DNA of 64,000 bases from an uncultured Sphingomonadaceae bacterium (GTDB taxonomy: Bacteria; Pseudomonadota; Alphaproteobacteria; Sphingomonadales; Sphingomonadaceae), in the NCBI GenBank assembly GCA_947488845.1, contig CANLBM010000001.1, forward strand, positions 372,001 to 436,000, in the 5' to 3' direction. Of the stretch, positions 45,552 through 54,932 are shown piece by piece; position 1 is the first letter of the stretch; every line of letters starts with the position of its first letter. Position numbers and translations under genes: made by a program. The notes beneath the pieces are model-generated. The model was not told the origin of the DNA. It made no database searches and saw nothing but the letters and a program-made list of their open reading frames with translations.

Positions 45552-46502
45552 TCATTTGCTATATCCGTTTCTGTTCGGACGTTCGGCCAAAGCAGCATTT
45601 ATCTCCGCGCCGATTACCATGCCGAGGCCGACAAGGTAAAAAAAGATCAGCGTGATGACAACTCCGGCAAGACTGCCATAGGTTAGCTGGTAATTTGCGG
45701 CATATTTGAGAAAAACCGGCAACAATCCGGTGATCATCAGCCACCAGCCGCTGATGAATACCGCTCCCGGCCATTTGGGATATTGGCGCGGCCGATACTG
45801 GCGGGGCGTCAGCAGGCGGAACAGAGAGTAGAGCGTGCCGAAAAGAACGAGAAACGGTACCGCATTGGAAAGCGAGAGCCAAAGCGCATCGCTCTCGACC
45901 GCCGGGAAATAGGTGCCGAGAAACCCGGTCACACCGGCCACCACAAATTGGGCGCTCAGCGCCAGCATCGCGAAAAACACAGACATGAGAATCAGCAGGA
46001 TCGATGTCAGGCGATATTCCCAGAACGCGCGCTGCGCCTCCACGCCATAGGCCCGGTGGAGAATCTCACGGATTGTCTCGATCAGGCTGGTTGTGGTCCA
46101 TAGCCCGACGAACGCGCTGAACCAGAGCAGGGGCCCGGTTCGCGCAGTCATCGCATCTCTGATCGGGTCATGCAGCGCACTGGCAACCGAGGGCGGAACG
46201 GTTACCAGAAAAGCCTCGACAAAATCGGTACCGACAGCAGTCTGGCCAAAGCCCCCGACAATCGCCGCAGCAACAATGAAGAAGGAAAATACCGCGAGCA
46301 ACGACATATAGGCAAAATTGCCGGCGAAGGTAAAACCGTCATGATAGACGCCGACCGCAGTGCGCTCGATGATGATGAAGGCACGTCGAACCAGGCTTTC
46401 ATCCGCAAGCGTTTCGCCGGCTCTACTTTCCGATCGCCCCGACTTTCTCCTGTCCTGACGCCGGGCCTCGGGAGAGAGTTCTGACTGAGGATTCCGGTTC
46501 AA
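45552..46502 (-). CDS. YihY/BrkB family membrane protein
   Basis: 316 residues: polar N-terminus of about 40 residues, then six membrane segments with NFAYMSLLAVFSFFIVAAAIVGG and YAANYQLTYGSLAGVVITLIFFYL, and GAEINAALAER near the end. PF03631 family, formerly called ribonuclease BN; function not settled. It starts 2 bp after the dnaJ stop. Confidence 0.9.
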   Translation of the reverse strand: MNRNPQSELSPEARRQDRRKSGRSESRAGETLADESLVRRAFIIIERTAVGVYHDGFTFAGNFAYMSLLAVFSFFIVAAAIVGGFGQTAVGTDFVEAFLVTVPPSVASALHDPIRDAMTARTGPLLWFSAFVGLWTTTSLIETIREILHRAYGVEAQRAFWEYRLTSILLILMSVFFAMLALSAQFVVAGVTGFLGTYFPAVESDALWLSLSNAVPFLVLFGTLYSLFRLLTPRQYRPRQYPKWPGAVFISGWWLMITGLLPVFLKYAANYQLTYGSLAGVVITLIFFYLVGLGMVIGAEINAALAERPNRNGYSK

Positions 46503-46504
46503 GC

Positions 46505-47425
46505 CTACACACCCATGCCGGCGCGCGGATTGTCTTTCGGATTCCAGTCTTTAACAAATTCTGCGAGCTTTTGGTCTTTTTCCGGCAGGACGATCATCAA
46601 AGTCACCAGCTGATTGCCGCGGACACCCGATTTGCCATGGAAGCCCTTGTTTTTCAGCCTTAGCGTCTTGCCGGAATCCGATCCGGCCGGGATCGAAAGC
46701 ATGACCGGTCCGTCAACCGTAGGGACCTTGATCTTGGCGCCCTCCACCGCTTCCTTTAGACTGATCGGCAGTTCCAGCTTAATATTGTCGCCGTCACGAT
46801 CATAAAAGGGATGGGGATTGATGTGAATGGTGACAATCGCATCACCATTGCCACCCGGGCCGGGGCGGCCCTTGCCGCTGAGCCGCATTTGCGTGCCTTC
46901 CTCGACGCCCTTGGGGAGGCTGAGGTCGATGGTCTTGCCATCTTCAAGCGTGATCCGTTGCTTTTGCAGCGTGGCTGCCGCGATAAATTCGACTTTCAGC
47001 CGATAGGCTACATTTGCGCCTTTGGCTGGTGGCGCGCTGCGCTGACGGCCACCGAAGGGCGAGCCACCGCTGCGACCGCCGCCGCCAAAAAGACCTTCAA
47101 AAATATCGCCGAAATCCGCGCCGCCATTGCCGAAATCATGTGGCTGGCCGCCTGGCCCGCGCTGATAGCCGCCTCCGCCACCATAGCCGAATGGCGAGGT
47201 TGGATTCCCTTCCCCGTCAATCTCGCCACGGTCATATTGCGCGCGCTTTTCCTTGTCCAACAACAGGTCATAGGCCTTGGTGACGTCGGAAAAACGTTCC
47301 GTCGCCTTCGGGTTGTCCTTGTTCTTGTCGGGGTGCAGTTCCTTGGCGAGCTTGCGATAGGCGGATTTGATCTCCTTCTCGTCCGCGCCTTTGGCAACTC
47401 CCAATGCTTGATAGGGATCTATCAT
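46505..47425 (-). CDS. DnaJ/CbpA-type co-chaperone
   Basis: 306 residues. J domain (about 1-68) with the essential HPD in KELHPDKNKDN, a Gly/Phe-rich linker, and the two C-terminal substrate-binding domains without the Cys-rich zinc finger, so class B (CbpA-like). Stimulates DnaK. Precedes brkB and fabI on the same strand. Confidence 0.93.
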   Translation of the reverse strand: MIDPYQALGVAKGADEKEIKSAYRKLAKELHPDKNKDNPKATERFSDVTKAYDLLLDKEKRAQYDRGEIDGEGNPTSPFGYGGGGGYQRGPGGQPHDFGNGGADFGDIFEGLFGGGGRSGGSPFGGRQRSAPPAKGANVAYRLKVEFIAAATLQKQRITLEDGKTIDLSLPKGVEEGTQMRLSGKGRPGPGGNGDAIVTIHINPHPFYDRDGDNIKLELPISLKEAVEGAKIKVPTVDGPVMLSIPAGSDSGKTLRLKNKGFHGKSGVRGNQLVTLMIVLPEKDQKLAEFVKDWNPKDNPRAGMGV

Positions 47426-47494
47426 TATCTAACCTTTTTCAAATCCTTACCATGCCGAGATTGGTATTTCCCGCCAATTTTCAACTCCAGTGTT

Positions 47495-47953
47495 TTATTC
47501 GGGTATAACGGCATCCGCAACCTTGTTATGCCGGGTGAAACGTAAAAGCAGGTACAAAACCAGCCCCAACGGCCCGAGCATCAGCACGAAGAACAGGATA
47601 GGGACCTGGAGCCAGCGCGCAAACCCGTATTTGTCCGCATTGCGTGCGACCCAGAGACCGACGAACAGATCAAAGGCGAGATAATGGATCCACCCTATGG
47701 TCGCGCCGCCCGGACTCGAGAGCAGTTGCTGGACCCCGGCGAGGGTGGAAAAGTCTGGGATGCCGCCGCTGCCGCCGTCGATCAGGCCTGTCATCATGGG
47801 AATGACAATCACCGCATAGGCGCCGGCCAGAAGCCCCACACCACCATAGAATATACCCGTCATGATCGGGGCGCGGCGCGGAGCCAAGGCGAGTATCAGC
47901 CACATCAGCAACGCATAATTATTGGTAATTGTGAAAATCAGATCCCAGTTCAT
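47495..47953 (-). CDS. ABA4-like membrane protein (PF14108)
   Basis: 152 residues with four membrane segments. GGATIGWIHYLAFDLFVGLWVARN and MLGPLGLVLYLLLR are the typical ABA4/DUF4281 elements. The plant homologue ABA4 is needed for neoxanthin formation; sphingomonads make carotenoids, so a carotenoid-related role is possible but not shown. Divergent from pdxH. Confidence 0.85.
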   Translation of the reverse strand: MNWDLIFTITNNYALLMWLILALAPRRAPIMTGIFYGGVGLLAGAYAVIVIPMMTGLIDGGSGGIPDFSTLAGVQQLLSSPGGATIGWIHYLAFDLFVGLWVARNADKYGFARWLQVPILFFVLMLGPLGLVLYLLLRFTRHNKVADAVIPE

Positions 47954-48054
47954 AACGCCCCCTGTTGGCGACGATCCTAGCAGATAATGCGCTCTTGTCG
48001 CCGGGCAAAATTTTGTTTGTTTGCGAGCGCATCGCGGAATGTTAGAGACATGCC

Positions 48055-48630
48055 ATGACCGATCCCTTTTCCCTGTTCGATAACTGGTTTGCCGAAGCGC
48101 GCAAAACCGAGATCAATGATAGCAATGCGATGACGATTGCCACCGCCCACGCCGACGGCCAGCCGTCCGCGCGAATGGTCCTGCTGAAAGGCCACGGCCC
48201 TGACGGATTTATTTTCTATACCAACCAGCGAAGCCGCAAGGCAGGCGATATAGCGGAAAACCCCAAGGCAGCGATATTGTTCCACTGGAAAAGCCTGCGC
48301 CGCCAGATCCGGATCGAAGGGTCTCTTTCCCGCGTAGCGGACGCCACCGCGGATGCCTATTTTGCGACCCGCGGCCGTGATTCACAGCTGGGAGCATGGG
48401 CATCAGACCAATCCAGCCCGCTCGACAGCCGCGCAACCTTCGAAGCCCGTTTTGCGGAAATGACCAAGCGCTTTGAAGGCGGCGAAGTCCCGCGTCCGCC
48501 GCACTGGTCGGGTTATCGCCTTACACCGGTACATTTTGAATTCTGGCAAGACCAGGTGCACCGCCTGCACGAGCGCCGGATATTTTCACCCGACGGTGAT
48601 GGCTGGACTGAAGGACTGCTCTACCCATGA
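48055..48630 (+). CDS. pdxH: Pyridoxamine 5'-phosphate oxidase
   Basis: 191 residues. Makes PLP from PNP or PMP with FMN. MTIATAHADGQPSARMVLLK and FIFYTNQRSRKAGDIAENPKAA are the FMN-binding segments; C-terminal RLHERRIF closes the active site. Overlaps phzF in ATGA. PLP is needed by SerC in this window. Confidence 0.96.
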   Translation: MTDPFSLFDNWFAEARKTEINDSNAMTIATAHADGQPSARMVLLKGHGPDGFIFYTNQRSRKAGDIAENPKAAILFHWKSLRRQIRIEGSLSRVADATADAYFATRGRDSQLGAWASDQSSPLDSRATFEARFAEMTKRFEGGEVPRPPHWSGYRLTPVHFEFWQDQVHRLHERRIFSPDGDGWTEGLLYP

Positions 48631-49436
48631 CAAACCTGCCTTATTTTCATGTCGACGCTTTTGCCGATCGCCCCTTTGTCGGCAATCAGGCAGCGGTAAT
48701 GCCGCTCGACAGCTGGCCGGATGATGCGGTCCTGCAAGCGATTGGCGAGGAGAATAATTTCGCCGAAACCGCATTTTACCTGCCGGATGACGGCGGTGAC
48801 GCGGATTACGAGTTGCGCTGGTTCACGCCGACGGTGGAAATCGCCCTGTGCGGTCATGCCACGCTCGCCAGCGGGCATATCATCCTCTCGCAAGATCCCG
48901 AACGGCAGCAAGTGACCTTCCGGACTCGCCAGGCCGGCATATTGACGGTCAAACGGGACGGTGAAGGCTATGCGCTCGACCTGCCTGCCTATCCGCCCGC
49001 GCCGAAAGCCATGCCGGAAATCGTCGCCCTGACCGGCGGAAGCCCGGTCGAAACCCAGTTTCATGAGGGGCGCTATCATGTCCTTCGCTATGCCAGCGCA
49101 GATGAGGTGCTGGCCCTCAAGCCGGACCTGAAGGCCCTCGCCGCGCTTGGCAACGCCCAGTTTATCTGTACCGCGCCCGGCAAGGACACCGATGTGCTGA
49201 GCCGGGTTTTCGTGCCGGGCGGCGGCGTCGACGAAGACAGTGTGACCGGATCGGCCCATGCGGTGCTGACGCCTTATTGGGCCAGCCAATTGGGTCGGGA
49301 CAATTTCACCGCCTATCAGGCAAGCCAACGCGGCGGTTATGTCAATTGCCGTCTCGACGGTGACCGGGCGTGGCTCGGCGGGCGATGCGTGACGGTGGTT
49401 GAAGGGATATTTCGCCTACCCCCGGCGGGCGCCTAA
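48627..49436 (+). CDS. PhzF family isomerase
   Basis: 269 residues, PhzF/DapF fold. The catalytic Glu is in ENNFAETAFYLP (about residue 45). GHATLASGHIIL and DEDSVTGSAHAVLTPYW are family marks. This group lies mostly outside phenazine operons; no other phenazine genes are here, so the substrate is unknown. Its TAA stop overlaps the TAG of the convergent serine hydrolase. Confidence 0.9.
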   Translation: MTNLPYFHVDAFADRPFVGNQAAVMPLDSWPDDAVLQAIGEENNFAETAFYLPDDGGDADYELRWFTPTVEIALCGHATLASGHIILSQDPERQQVTFRTRQAGILTVKRDGEGYALDLPAYPPAPKAMPEIVALTGGSPVETQFHEGRYHVLRYASADEVLALKPDLKALAALGNAQFICTAPGKDTDVLSRVFVPGGGVDEDSVTGSAHAVLTPYWASQLGRDNFTAYQASQRGGYVNCRLDGDRAWLGGRCVTVVEGIFRLPPAGA

Positions 49437-50575
49437 CCCCTGATCGGAAACAGCGCCATGATCCGCCCGATCTGCGCACTCATCGGCGCAAGGACATCGT
49501 CCTGGGTTTTGCCGAGCCGGATCACCGTCAGCTGTTGCTCGGGCGAAACCACGATCTGCTGACCGAGATGGCCCAAAGCGGCGAATATGGTGTCGGGACC
49601 ATTGTCGGGGAACAGCACCTTGTTCCGGCCTTCGGGGCGCTGTTTGTTGAGCCAGATATGACCGCCATAGGCCGGATCGTTTGGTGATGATTTTTTCATG
49701 AATTTCACCCAGCTGACCGGCAAATGCTGCGCGCCTTTGCGGGCACCGTTGTGGCGCAGAAATTCTCCGAACGTGGCATAATCCCGTGCGGTGGCATGAA
49801 CGAAACTGCCGCCCAGAAATGTGCCATTGGGATCGAATTCGGGATAGGTACCATCCATTCCCAGAGGCTCGAGGAGTCGCCCGCGGATGAAGCGCGAGGT
49901 GACATCGCGCCGGACCAGCGGGTCGGTGCTGTCGGTCAGGGTGCGGGTAATGATATCGGAAAGAATGATGCTGGTGGCGCTGCTATATTCGAACTTCTCG
50001 CCGGGCTTGGCCTCCATCGGGCGGGCTTCGGCATAAGCCGCGGCATCCTGCGCGCCGTCCATGAACAGCATCCGGTTGGTGTCCGCCTCGAACACAGTCT
50101 TCCCGTCTTCCTCGGGGCCCTCGGTATGATCGAGCCCGGATGACATGTGCAGCAAATGCCGCAGCGTGATATCGCCGCGCGGATCGCCTGGCCTCTGCCA
50201 GGCGGGCACTGGAGCGGGATCATCGAGCACCAGCCGGCCATCGGCAACCAGAAATCCGATCAGCGCGCTGGTAAAGCTTTTTGCCATCGACCAACTGATG
50301 AACCTTGTGTCTTCATCATAGTCCTCGCCATAACGTTCGGCGATGATCTTTCCCTGGTACATGACCAGAAAGGCCCGCGTCTCCGCCATCGCCGGATCTT
50401 CGAACAAGGGCGCGATTGCCGCATCGAGACGCGCCTTGGCGACTGGACTATCGTCCGAGATATAGGCCAGTTCCGCGGCGCTTTTCTGGGGAGCCGCCTT
50501 GGTTTCGCCGTTCCCTCCGCAACTGGAAAGGGCGAGTGTAAGGGCCGGTATCAAGGCGAGTTTAATCTTGTGCAT
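49433..50575 (-). CDS. Class C beta-lactamase-like serine hydrolase (lipoprotein)
   Basis: 380 residues from the ATG at 50575. Lipoprotein signal (ALTLALSSC, Cys19). Nucleophile S96 and K99 in SMAKS, and the YxN-like Tyr-Ser-Ser in FEYSSATSII, followed by GLDHTEGPEEDG; a full PBP-like fold. Likely an esterase or peptidase facing the periplasm. A short divergent gene lies only 29 bp from its start. Confidence 0.9.
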   Translation of the reverse strand: MHKIKLALIPALTLALSSCGGNGETKAAPQKSAAELAYISDDSPVAKARLDAAIAPLFEDPAMAETRAFLVMYQGKIIAERYGEDYDEDTRFISWSMAKSFTSALIGFLVADGRLVLDDPAPVPAWQRPGDPRGDITLRHLLHMSSGLDHTEGPEEDGKTVFEADTNRMLFMDGAQDAAAYAEARPMEAKPGEKFEYSSATSIILSDIITRTLTDSTDPLVRRDVTSRFIRGRLLEPLGMDGTYPEFDPNGTFLGGSFVHATARDYATFGEFLRHNGARKGAQHLPVSWVKFMKKSSPNDPAYGGHIWLNKQRPEGRNKVLFPDNGPDTIFAALGHLGQQIVVSPEQQLTVIRLGKTQDDVLAPMSAQIGRIMALFPIRG

Positions 50576-50604
50576 ATGGCATCGTTGCACCAATAGAAGC
50601 CGCT

Positions 50605-50973
50605 ATGGCAACTGTAAAAGACACATCCCGACCTCCCCGCAGCAGGATGCGGATCGCGCTATATGTCGCTGCGCTGTTCCTGCTCATCCTGATCGCCCTG
50701 TTCGTGTATAATTACAACAGCATCAGGGGGCAGCTCGACATCGGCACCGGTTATGGAGCGCGGGTTGCCTGTTCCTGCCATTTTGTCGGGGGACGGGATA
50801 TCGAGGATTGCGGCAAGGACTTCGGACCGGGCATGGAAGTGATAAGCTTGACGCTGGATGAGGAGCGTAAAAGGGTAACGGCCTCTGCGTTGCTGATGGA
50901 GACCGCGACCGCCGAGTTTCGCGAAGGCTGGGGCTGCGTGATGCTGACCGACGAACAGTTACAGGCCGAATAG
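50605..50973 (+). CDS. Small membrane-anchored protein, serine-hydrolase N-domain-like
   Basis: 122 residues: one membrane segment (about 16-36), then a periplasmic domain of about 80 residues with YGARVACSCHFVGGRDIEDC and EFREGWGCVML. This pattern (Gly-Tyr-..-Cys...VFVSGR-like ... Tyr/Phe-Arg-x-Gly-x-Gly-Cys) resembles, from memory, the N-terminal domain found in front of the serine-hydrolase domain in some sphingomonad proteins. Here it is standalone, next to a real serine hydrolase lacking it. Confidence 0.72.
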   Translation: MATVKDTSRPPRSRMRIALYVAALFLLILIALFVYNYNSIRGQLDIGTGYGARVACSCHFVGGRDIEDCGKDFGPGMEVISLTLDEERKRVTASALLMETATAEFREGWGCVMLTDEQLQAE

Positions 50974-50987
50974 GCCAGATTCAGGAC

Positions 50988-52121
50988 CTAAACTTCAACG
51001 CCCGCCAGCCATTGCTGCTCAACCGCATCGGTACAGTCTATCCAGCCACCGCCCAACACCCGCTCCTTATGATAGAAGACAGCGGCTTGTCCCGGAGACA
51101 CGCCGAATTCGGGATTATGGAATTGCAGCTTTTGTCCTTCCAGCCGGGCCAGTGTCGGTTTTGCCATCGAGCGAACCTTGACTTCTACCGGGCCGGCATA
51201 ATCGCCGCCAATCCAGCTGATGTCGCGAAGAGAGGCTGACGCAATCGCCAAAGCGGCTTTCGGACCGACGATCACGCGTTTCGCATCCGGTTCCAGTCGA
51301 ATCACATAGAGCGGTTCGGCCTGTCCGCCAATTTCCAATCCCTTGCGCTGACCCACGGTATAATGGATGAGCCCTTTATGCCGGCCCATGGACCTGCCAT
51401 CGATATGGACGATCTCGCCATCATCGTCCGCGTCCGGACGCAATTTGCGCACGACGCTGGCATAATCACCATTGGGAACGAAACAGATGTCCTGGCTGTC
51501 GGGTTTGAAGGCCACCGCCAATCCCATATCCTCGGCGATTTCGCGGACTTGCGTCTTGGGCATGTCGCCCAGCGGGAAACGTAGATAGTCAAGCTGATCC
51601 TGCGTGGTTGCGAACAGGAAGTAGCTCTGGTCGCGCGCCGGATCGAGGGCCCGATGCAATTCGGCGCCGCCGGGAGTCTCGACACGTCGCACATAATGGC
51701 CCGTTGCCAGACAGTCGGCGCCCAGTTCGCGAGACAGTTGCAGCAGATCGGTGAATTTGACGCCCATATTACACTGCACGCACGGAATTGGTGTTCGGCC
51801 CGCCATATATTCGTCGGCGAAGACGTCCATGACCGAATCCTTGAACCGGCTGGCGTGGTCAAAAACATAATGGGCAATGCCAAGCCGGTCGGCCACCGCA
51901 CGCGCATCGCGAATATCCTGTCCTGCACAACAACTGCCAACCCGTCCCACGGCTTCACCATGGTCATATAGCTGCAAGGTAATCCCGATGGTCTCTGCAC
52001 CTGTTCGCGCTGCCAGAGCCGCGACCACGCTCGAATCGACCCCGCCGGACATGGCGACGACAATGCGCTTGCCCGTCAGATCGTCACCGAGCTGGAAATT
52101 TCCGTTGATTCTTTCTGTCAT
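50988..52121 (-). CDS. mnmA: tRNA-specific 2-thiouridylase
   Basis: 377 residues. Makes s2U34 in tRNAs for Lys, Glu and Gln. PP-loop [17 protein letters not shown], cysteines in [11 protein letters not shown] and [11 protein letters not shown] for the persulfide/disulfide chemistry, and the C-terminal [18 protein letters not shown] barrel. Divergent from the sciP region. Confidence 0.97.
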   Translation of the reverse strand: MTERINGNFQLGDDLTGKRIVVAMSGGVDSSVVAALAARTGAETIGITLQLYDHGEAVGRVGSCCAGQDIRDARAVADRLGIAHYVFDHASRFKDSVMDVFADEYMAGRTPIPCVQCNMGVKFTDLLQLSRELGADCLATGHYVRRVETPGGAELHRALDPARDQSYFLFATTQDQLDYLRFPLGDMPKTQVREIAEDMGLAVAFKPDSQDICFVPNGDYASVVRKLRPDADDDGEIVHIDGRSMGRHKGLIHYTVGQRKGLEIGGQAEPLYVIRLEPDAKRVIVGPKAALAIASASLRDISWIGGDYAGPVEVKVRSMAKPTLARLEGQKLQFHNPEFGVSPGQAAVFYHKERVLGGGWIDCTDAVEQQWLAGVEV

Positions 52122-52764
52122 AATGAATGCAGCCCATAAAGAAGTGATAGCGTTTGCGCCAGTGCTGCGAACTTATCCTATTTTGCGTCCCGATGTGATC
52201 CATTTTGACACGAAACCTGTGGACAGGCGGAAGGTTTCCTTAACTAGTCCTAAGGCGGTGTAAACATCGCTTTTACACAAGTTTATACCTTCGCTGCTAG
52301 ACCAGCGTCCATGGATTTGAACTTTCCCCATAAGACCCTGAAACGGATGGCTTTAGATAAAAGCAATGGTCGTGCCGCACGCGTTGCGGATCATCGGGCA
52401 TTGCTCGCTCACGCCATAGAGCGACAGTCAACCAGTCAGTCAGCACGGAATTATGTTGCCGCAAGTCAGGGACGGCCGGGGCTCCAATCTCCGGCTCCAA
52501 CCACCTTCATGGACGACCGCATGGCTTTTTTTGCCGGGCGGATTCGATCGGACAGGAACCGTCGCACGGAAACAGCGTTATTTGAATCCGGCTGTTTTCG
52601 TCCGGACTTGGTACAAAGGAAAATCAACGACATGCATGAATAATCGGATTTATGAACGCGACGTTTACCTTGGCAATTCAGGTAATCGCAAAGCTCTGCT
52701 GTTACGAAGACCAGACGGAACAGAAAACAGGGCCAAATGCCAAAAGGCAAAATTTGAGGGTAGT
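52122..52764. other. 643-bp gap between mnmA and sciP
   Basis: Holds only one weak frame (52311-52643). The region just upstream of it is AT-rich (TTTACACAAGTTTATACC) and could hold a promoter. No tRNA or known RNA seen. Confidence 0.5.
52311..52643 (+). CDS. Doubtful hypothetical protein
   Basis: 110 codons, no Shine-Dalgarno, polar and basic with no domain. It fills the gap before sciP in the right direction, and a matching short gene could be real, but nothing but the open frame supports it. Confidence 0.28.
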   Translation: MDLNFPHKTLKRMALDKSNGRAARVADHRALLAHAIERQSTSQSARNYVAASQGRPGLQSPAPTTFMDDRMAFFAGRIRSDRNRRTETALFESGCFRPDLVQRKINDMHE

Positions 52765-53064
52765 ATGATCGAAAATCAAAAAATAAAACCAGCGCAAGTT
52801 GTCGGTCCACTGGGTGAGCCGCTCACCATTGGTGATTTGCCGAAACCTGGCACGACTCGCTGGGTGGTCCGTCGCAAGGCGGAAGTGGTCGCGGCGGTCA
52901 ACGGCGGCCTGCTTACTGTAGACGAAGTGTGCGACCGCTATGACCTTTCCCTGGAAGAATTTGCTTCCTGGCAACGAGCTGTCGACCGTTCGGGCATGCC
53001 GGGTTTGCGCGTGACGCGAATCCAGCATTATCGGGACTTGTACGAGCGTCAGCAGAAATATTGA
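52765..53064 (+). CDS. sciP: CtrA-inhibitor SciP (DUF1153)
   Basis: 99 residues from the ATG at 52765 with GAGGG 4 nt upstream; longer frames upstream lack support. DUF1153: VVGPLGEPLTIGDLPKPGTT, RWVVRRKAEVVAAVNGGLLT and VDEVCDRYDLSLEEFASWQ form a helix-turn-helix. In Caulobacter SciP binds CtrA and stops it recruiting RNA polymerase. Its presence supports the CtrA site at 10948. Confidence 0.93.
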   Translation: MIENQKIKPAQVVGPLGEPLTIGDLPKPGTTRWVVRRKAEVVAAVNGGLLTVDEVCDRYDLSLEEFASWQRAVDRSGMPGLRVTRIQHYRDLYERQQKY

Positions 53065-53212
53065 TGGACGCCTGTTCGGTATAAAACCTTGCCGGGAGCC
53101 TCGGACAAGCTCGGCCGTTCCTTTTATTCCTTCAAGTCTGCGGTAAAATCCTCTATGTGACTGTATTCGCGAGCGTATGAATTGCACGCTGGCAAACAAT
53201 CAGGAGGAACAT

Positions 53213-53476
53213 ATGGGTTGGATTATTGCATTGATCGTCGGCGGTATCGCAGGCTGGCTGGCCAGCATGGTGATGGGTCGTGATGCCTCCATGGGCGTCT
53301 TCTGGAACATCATCGTCGGCATCATCGGCTCGGTAATCGGCAATTTTGTCGGCCGTTATTTCGGTTTTGGCGGCAGCATTCAGGAATTTTCAATCATCGG
53401 CTTGTTCACCGCTTTTGTCGGTGCAGTGGTGCTATTGCTGATACTGAATCTCATCCAGCGCGGCCGGGTCCGTTAA
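53213..53476 (+). CDS. GlsB/YeaQ/YmgE family membrane protein
   Basis: 87 residues from the ATG at 53213, with AGGAGG 6 nt upstream. Three Gly-rich membrane segments, starting MGWIIALIVGGIAGWLASMVMGR, typical of the transglycosylase-associated PF04226 family linked to stress responses. A hairpin terminator follows. Confidence 0.92.
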   Translation: MGWIIALIVGGIAGWLASMVMGRDASMGVFWNIIVGIIGSVIGNFVGRYFGFGGSIQEFSIIGLFTAFVGAVVLLLILNLIQRGRVR

Positions 53477-53510
53477 AACCCTCTTTTCCGTATAATATTA
53501 GAGACTCGGG

Positions 53511-53539
53511 GGGCTGGTTTGTTTACGAACCGGCCCTTT
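53511..53539 (+). terminator. Terminator of the GlsB-like gene
   Basis: GGGCTGGTT pairs with AACCGGCCC (one T-G pair) around an 8-nt loop and is followed by TTTC. About 35 bp after the stop. Confidence 0.58.
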
Positions 53540-53726
53540 CGTAAGATGGTGTCGGTTGTTCGTCGAAGCATGGCTTGTAAAACTGGCCGAATAGTGTTCC
53601 AGCTTGCCGCCGGTGCCATATTGAGATAACACAGTCGATGAAAATCTGAATTGACCGGAAAATCAGCGATTCTTTTGTGTATTGCCGTTCAAAAATGCGA
53701 TATGGGCCTGACCAAAGAGTAAAAAT

Positions 53727-54905
53727 ATGAACTATGAGTCCACCATTCCCAGCAATGAAATCTCGATTATGGACGACCCGGTACAGCGTAGCGCCAACCG
53801 CCGCCCCCTGATTATCGGAGCGGCTGTGTTTCTGGCGCTCTTGCTGGCATATATCGGCTATCATTATTTCTTCGGCGCCCCGGGCGATGAGGAAACTGCG
53901 AGTCAGGCCCCCATGGTTACGGTCATGGCTCCCGGCAAACAGCAAGTCACGCGAACGATCAATGCAACAGGAACATTGGCGGCACGGCGCGAGATTCCGG
54001 TCAGCGTGGTCGGTGAAGGCGGACGGGTAACCAATGTATATGTCGACGCTGGCGACTGGGTGAAGCAGGGCCAGATCATGGCCAGTATCGACCGATCCGT
54101 CCAATCCCAGCAAGCGGCGGGGCTCGAGGCGTCGGTCAGCGTCTCGCGAGCCGACCTTGAACTGGCGCAGTCCAATCTGGATCGTGCAGCGCAGCTGGTC
54201 GAGCGGGGATTTATTTCCAAGGCAGATATCGACCGGTTGACGGCAACCCGCGATTCCGCCGCGGCCCGTCTGCGGCTGTCACAGGCCCAGTTGAACGAAA
54301 CCCGGGCGCGCAACAGCCGCCTGAATATCGTGGCTCCCAAGGCCGGCTTCGTGTTGGAACGCGATGTTGAACCGGGCCAGACGGTGACTCAAGGCAGTGG
54401 AGTTCTCTTCCTGCTGGCACAAAATGGCGAGATGGAACTCCAGGCACAACTTGGCGAAGCTGACTTGGCCAATATTTCCGTAGGCATTACCACCCAAGTC
54501 ACTCCGGTCGGAACCGACAAGAGCTTGACCGGGCAGGTCTGGCAAATTTCGCCAACCATTGATCCGCAATCCCGTCAGGGGATCGCCAAAATTGCTCTGG
54601 GCTATGACCCTGCTTTGCGGCCGGGCGGATTCGCCAGCGCGCGGATCGAGAGTGGTACTTCCGAAGTTGCCGTTCTGCCCGAATCGGCACTGCAGAATGA
54701 CAGCAAGGGCAGCTTTGTCTATATTGTCGGGGCGGACAACAAGGCGGTGCGGCGCGATGTGGTGATCGGTGCGACAACTGCGGCGGGAATTTCCGTGACC
54801 TCCGGTCTGAATGGAAACGAGAGGGTCGTACTTCGAGCCGGCGGTTTCCTGAGTCCCGGTGAAACCGTTCAACCGAAAGTCCAGAAAAAAGCCGGCGGCG
54901 CGTGA
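53727..54905 (+). CDS. RND efflux periplasmic adaptor
   Basis: 392 residues; ATGs at 53727 and 53769, I keep the first. One membrane anchor (about 28-47), then the membrane-fusion layout: lipoyl half (EIPVSVVGEGGRVTNVYVDAGDWVKQG), helical hairpin, second lipoyl half (RLNIVAPKAGFVLERDVEPGQ) and beta-barrel domains. Partner of the permease 27 bp downstream. No outer membrane channel gene is linked. Confidence 0.94.
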   Translation: MNYESTIPSNEISIMDDPVQRSANRRPLIIGAAVFLALLLAYIGYHYFFGAPGDEETASQAPMVTVMAPGKQQVTRTINATGTLAARREIPVSVVGEGGRVTNVYVDAGDWVKQGQIMASIDRSVQSQQAAGLEASVSVSRADLELAQSNLDRAAQLVERGFISKADIDRLTATRDSAAARLRLSQAQLNETRARNSRLNIVAPKAGFVLERDVEPGQTVTQGSGVLFLLAQNGEMELQAQLGEADLANISVGITTQVTPVGTDKSLTGQVWQISPTIDPQSRQGIAKIALGYDPALRPGGFASARIESGTSEVAVLPESALQNDSKGSFVYIVGADNKAVRRDVVIGATTAAGISVTSGLNGNERVVLRAGGFLSPGETVQPKVQKKAGGA

Positions 54906-54932
54906 GTCGCGCAAGATTTTGAGGCCTGATCG

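Noticed and set aside
52240..52254. CtrA-type site TTAA...TAAG before the sciP region
   Set aside because: Second half-site is off by one position and has mismatches; no better than chance in AT-rich sequence.
53523..54113. Minus-strand frame of 196 codons opposite the RND adaptor start
   Set aside because: Shadow with no domain; the adaptor on the plus strand has full membrane-fusion features.
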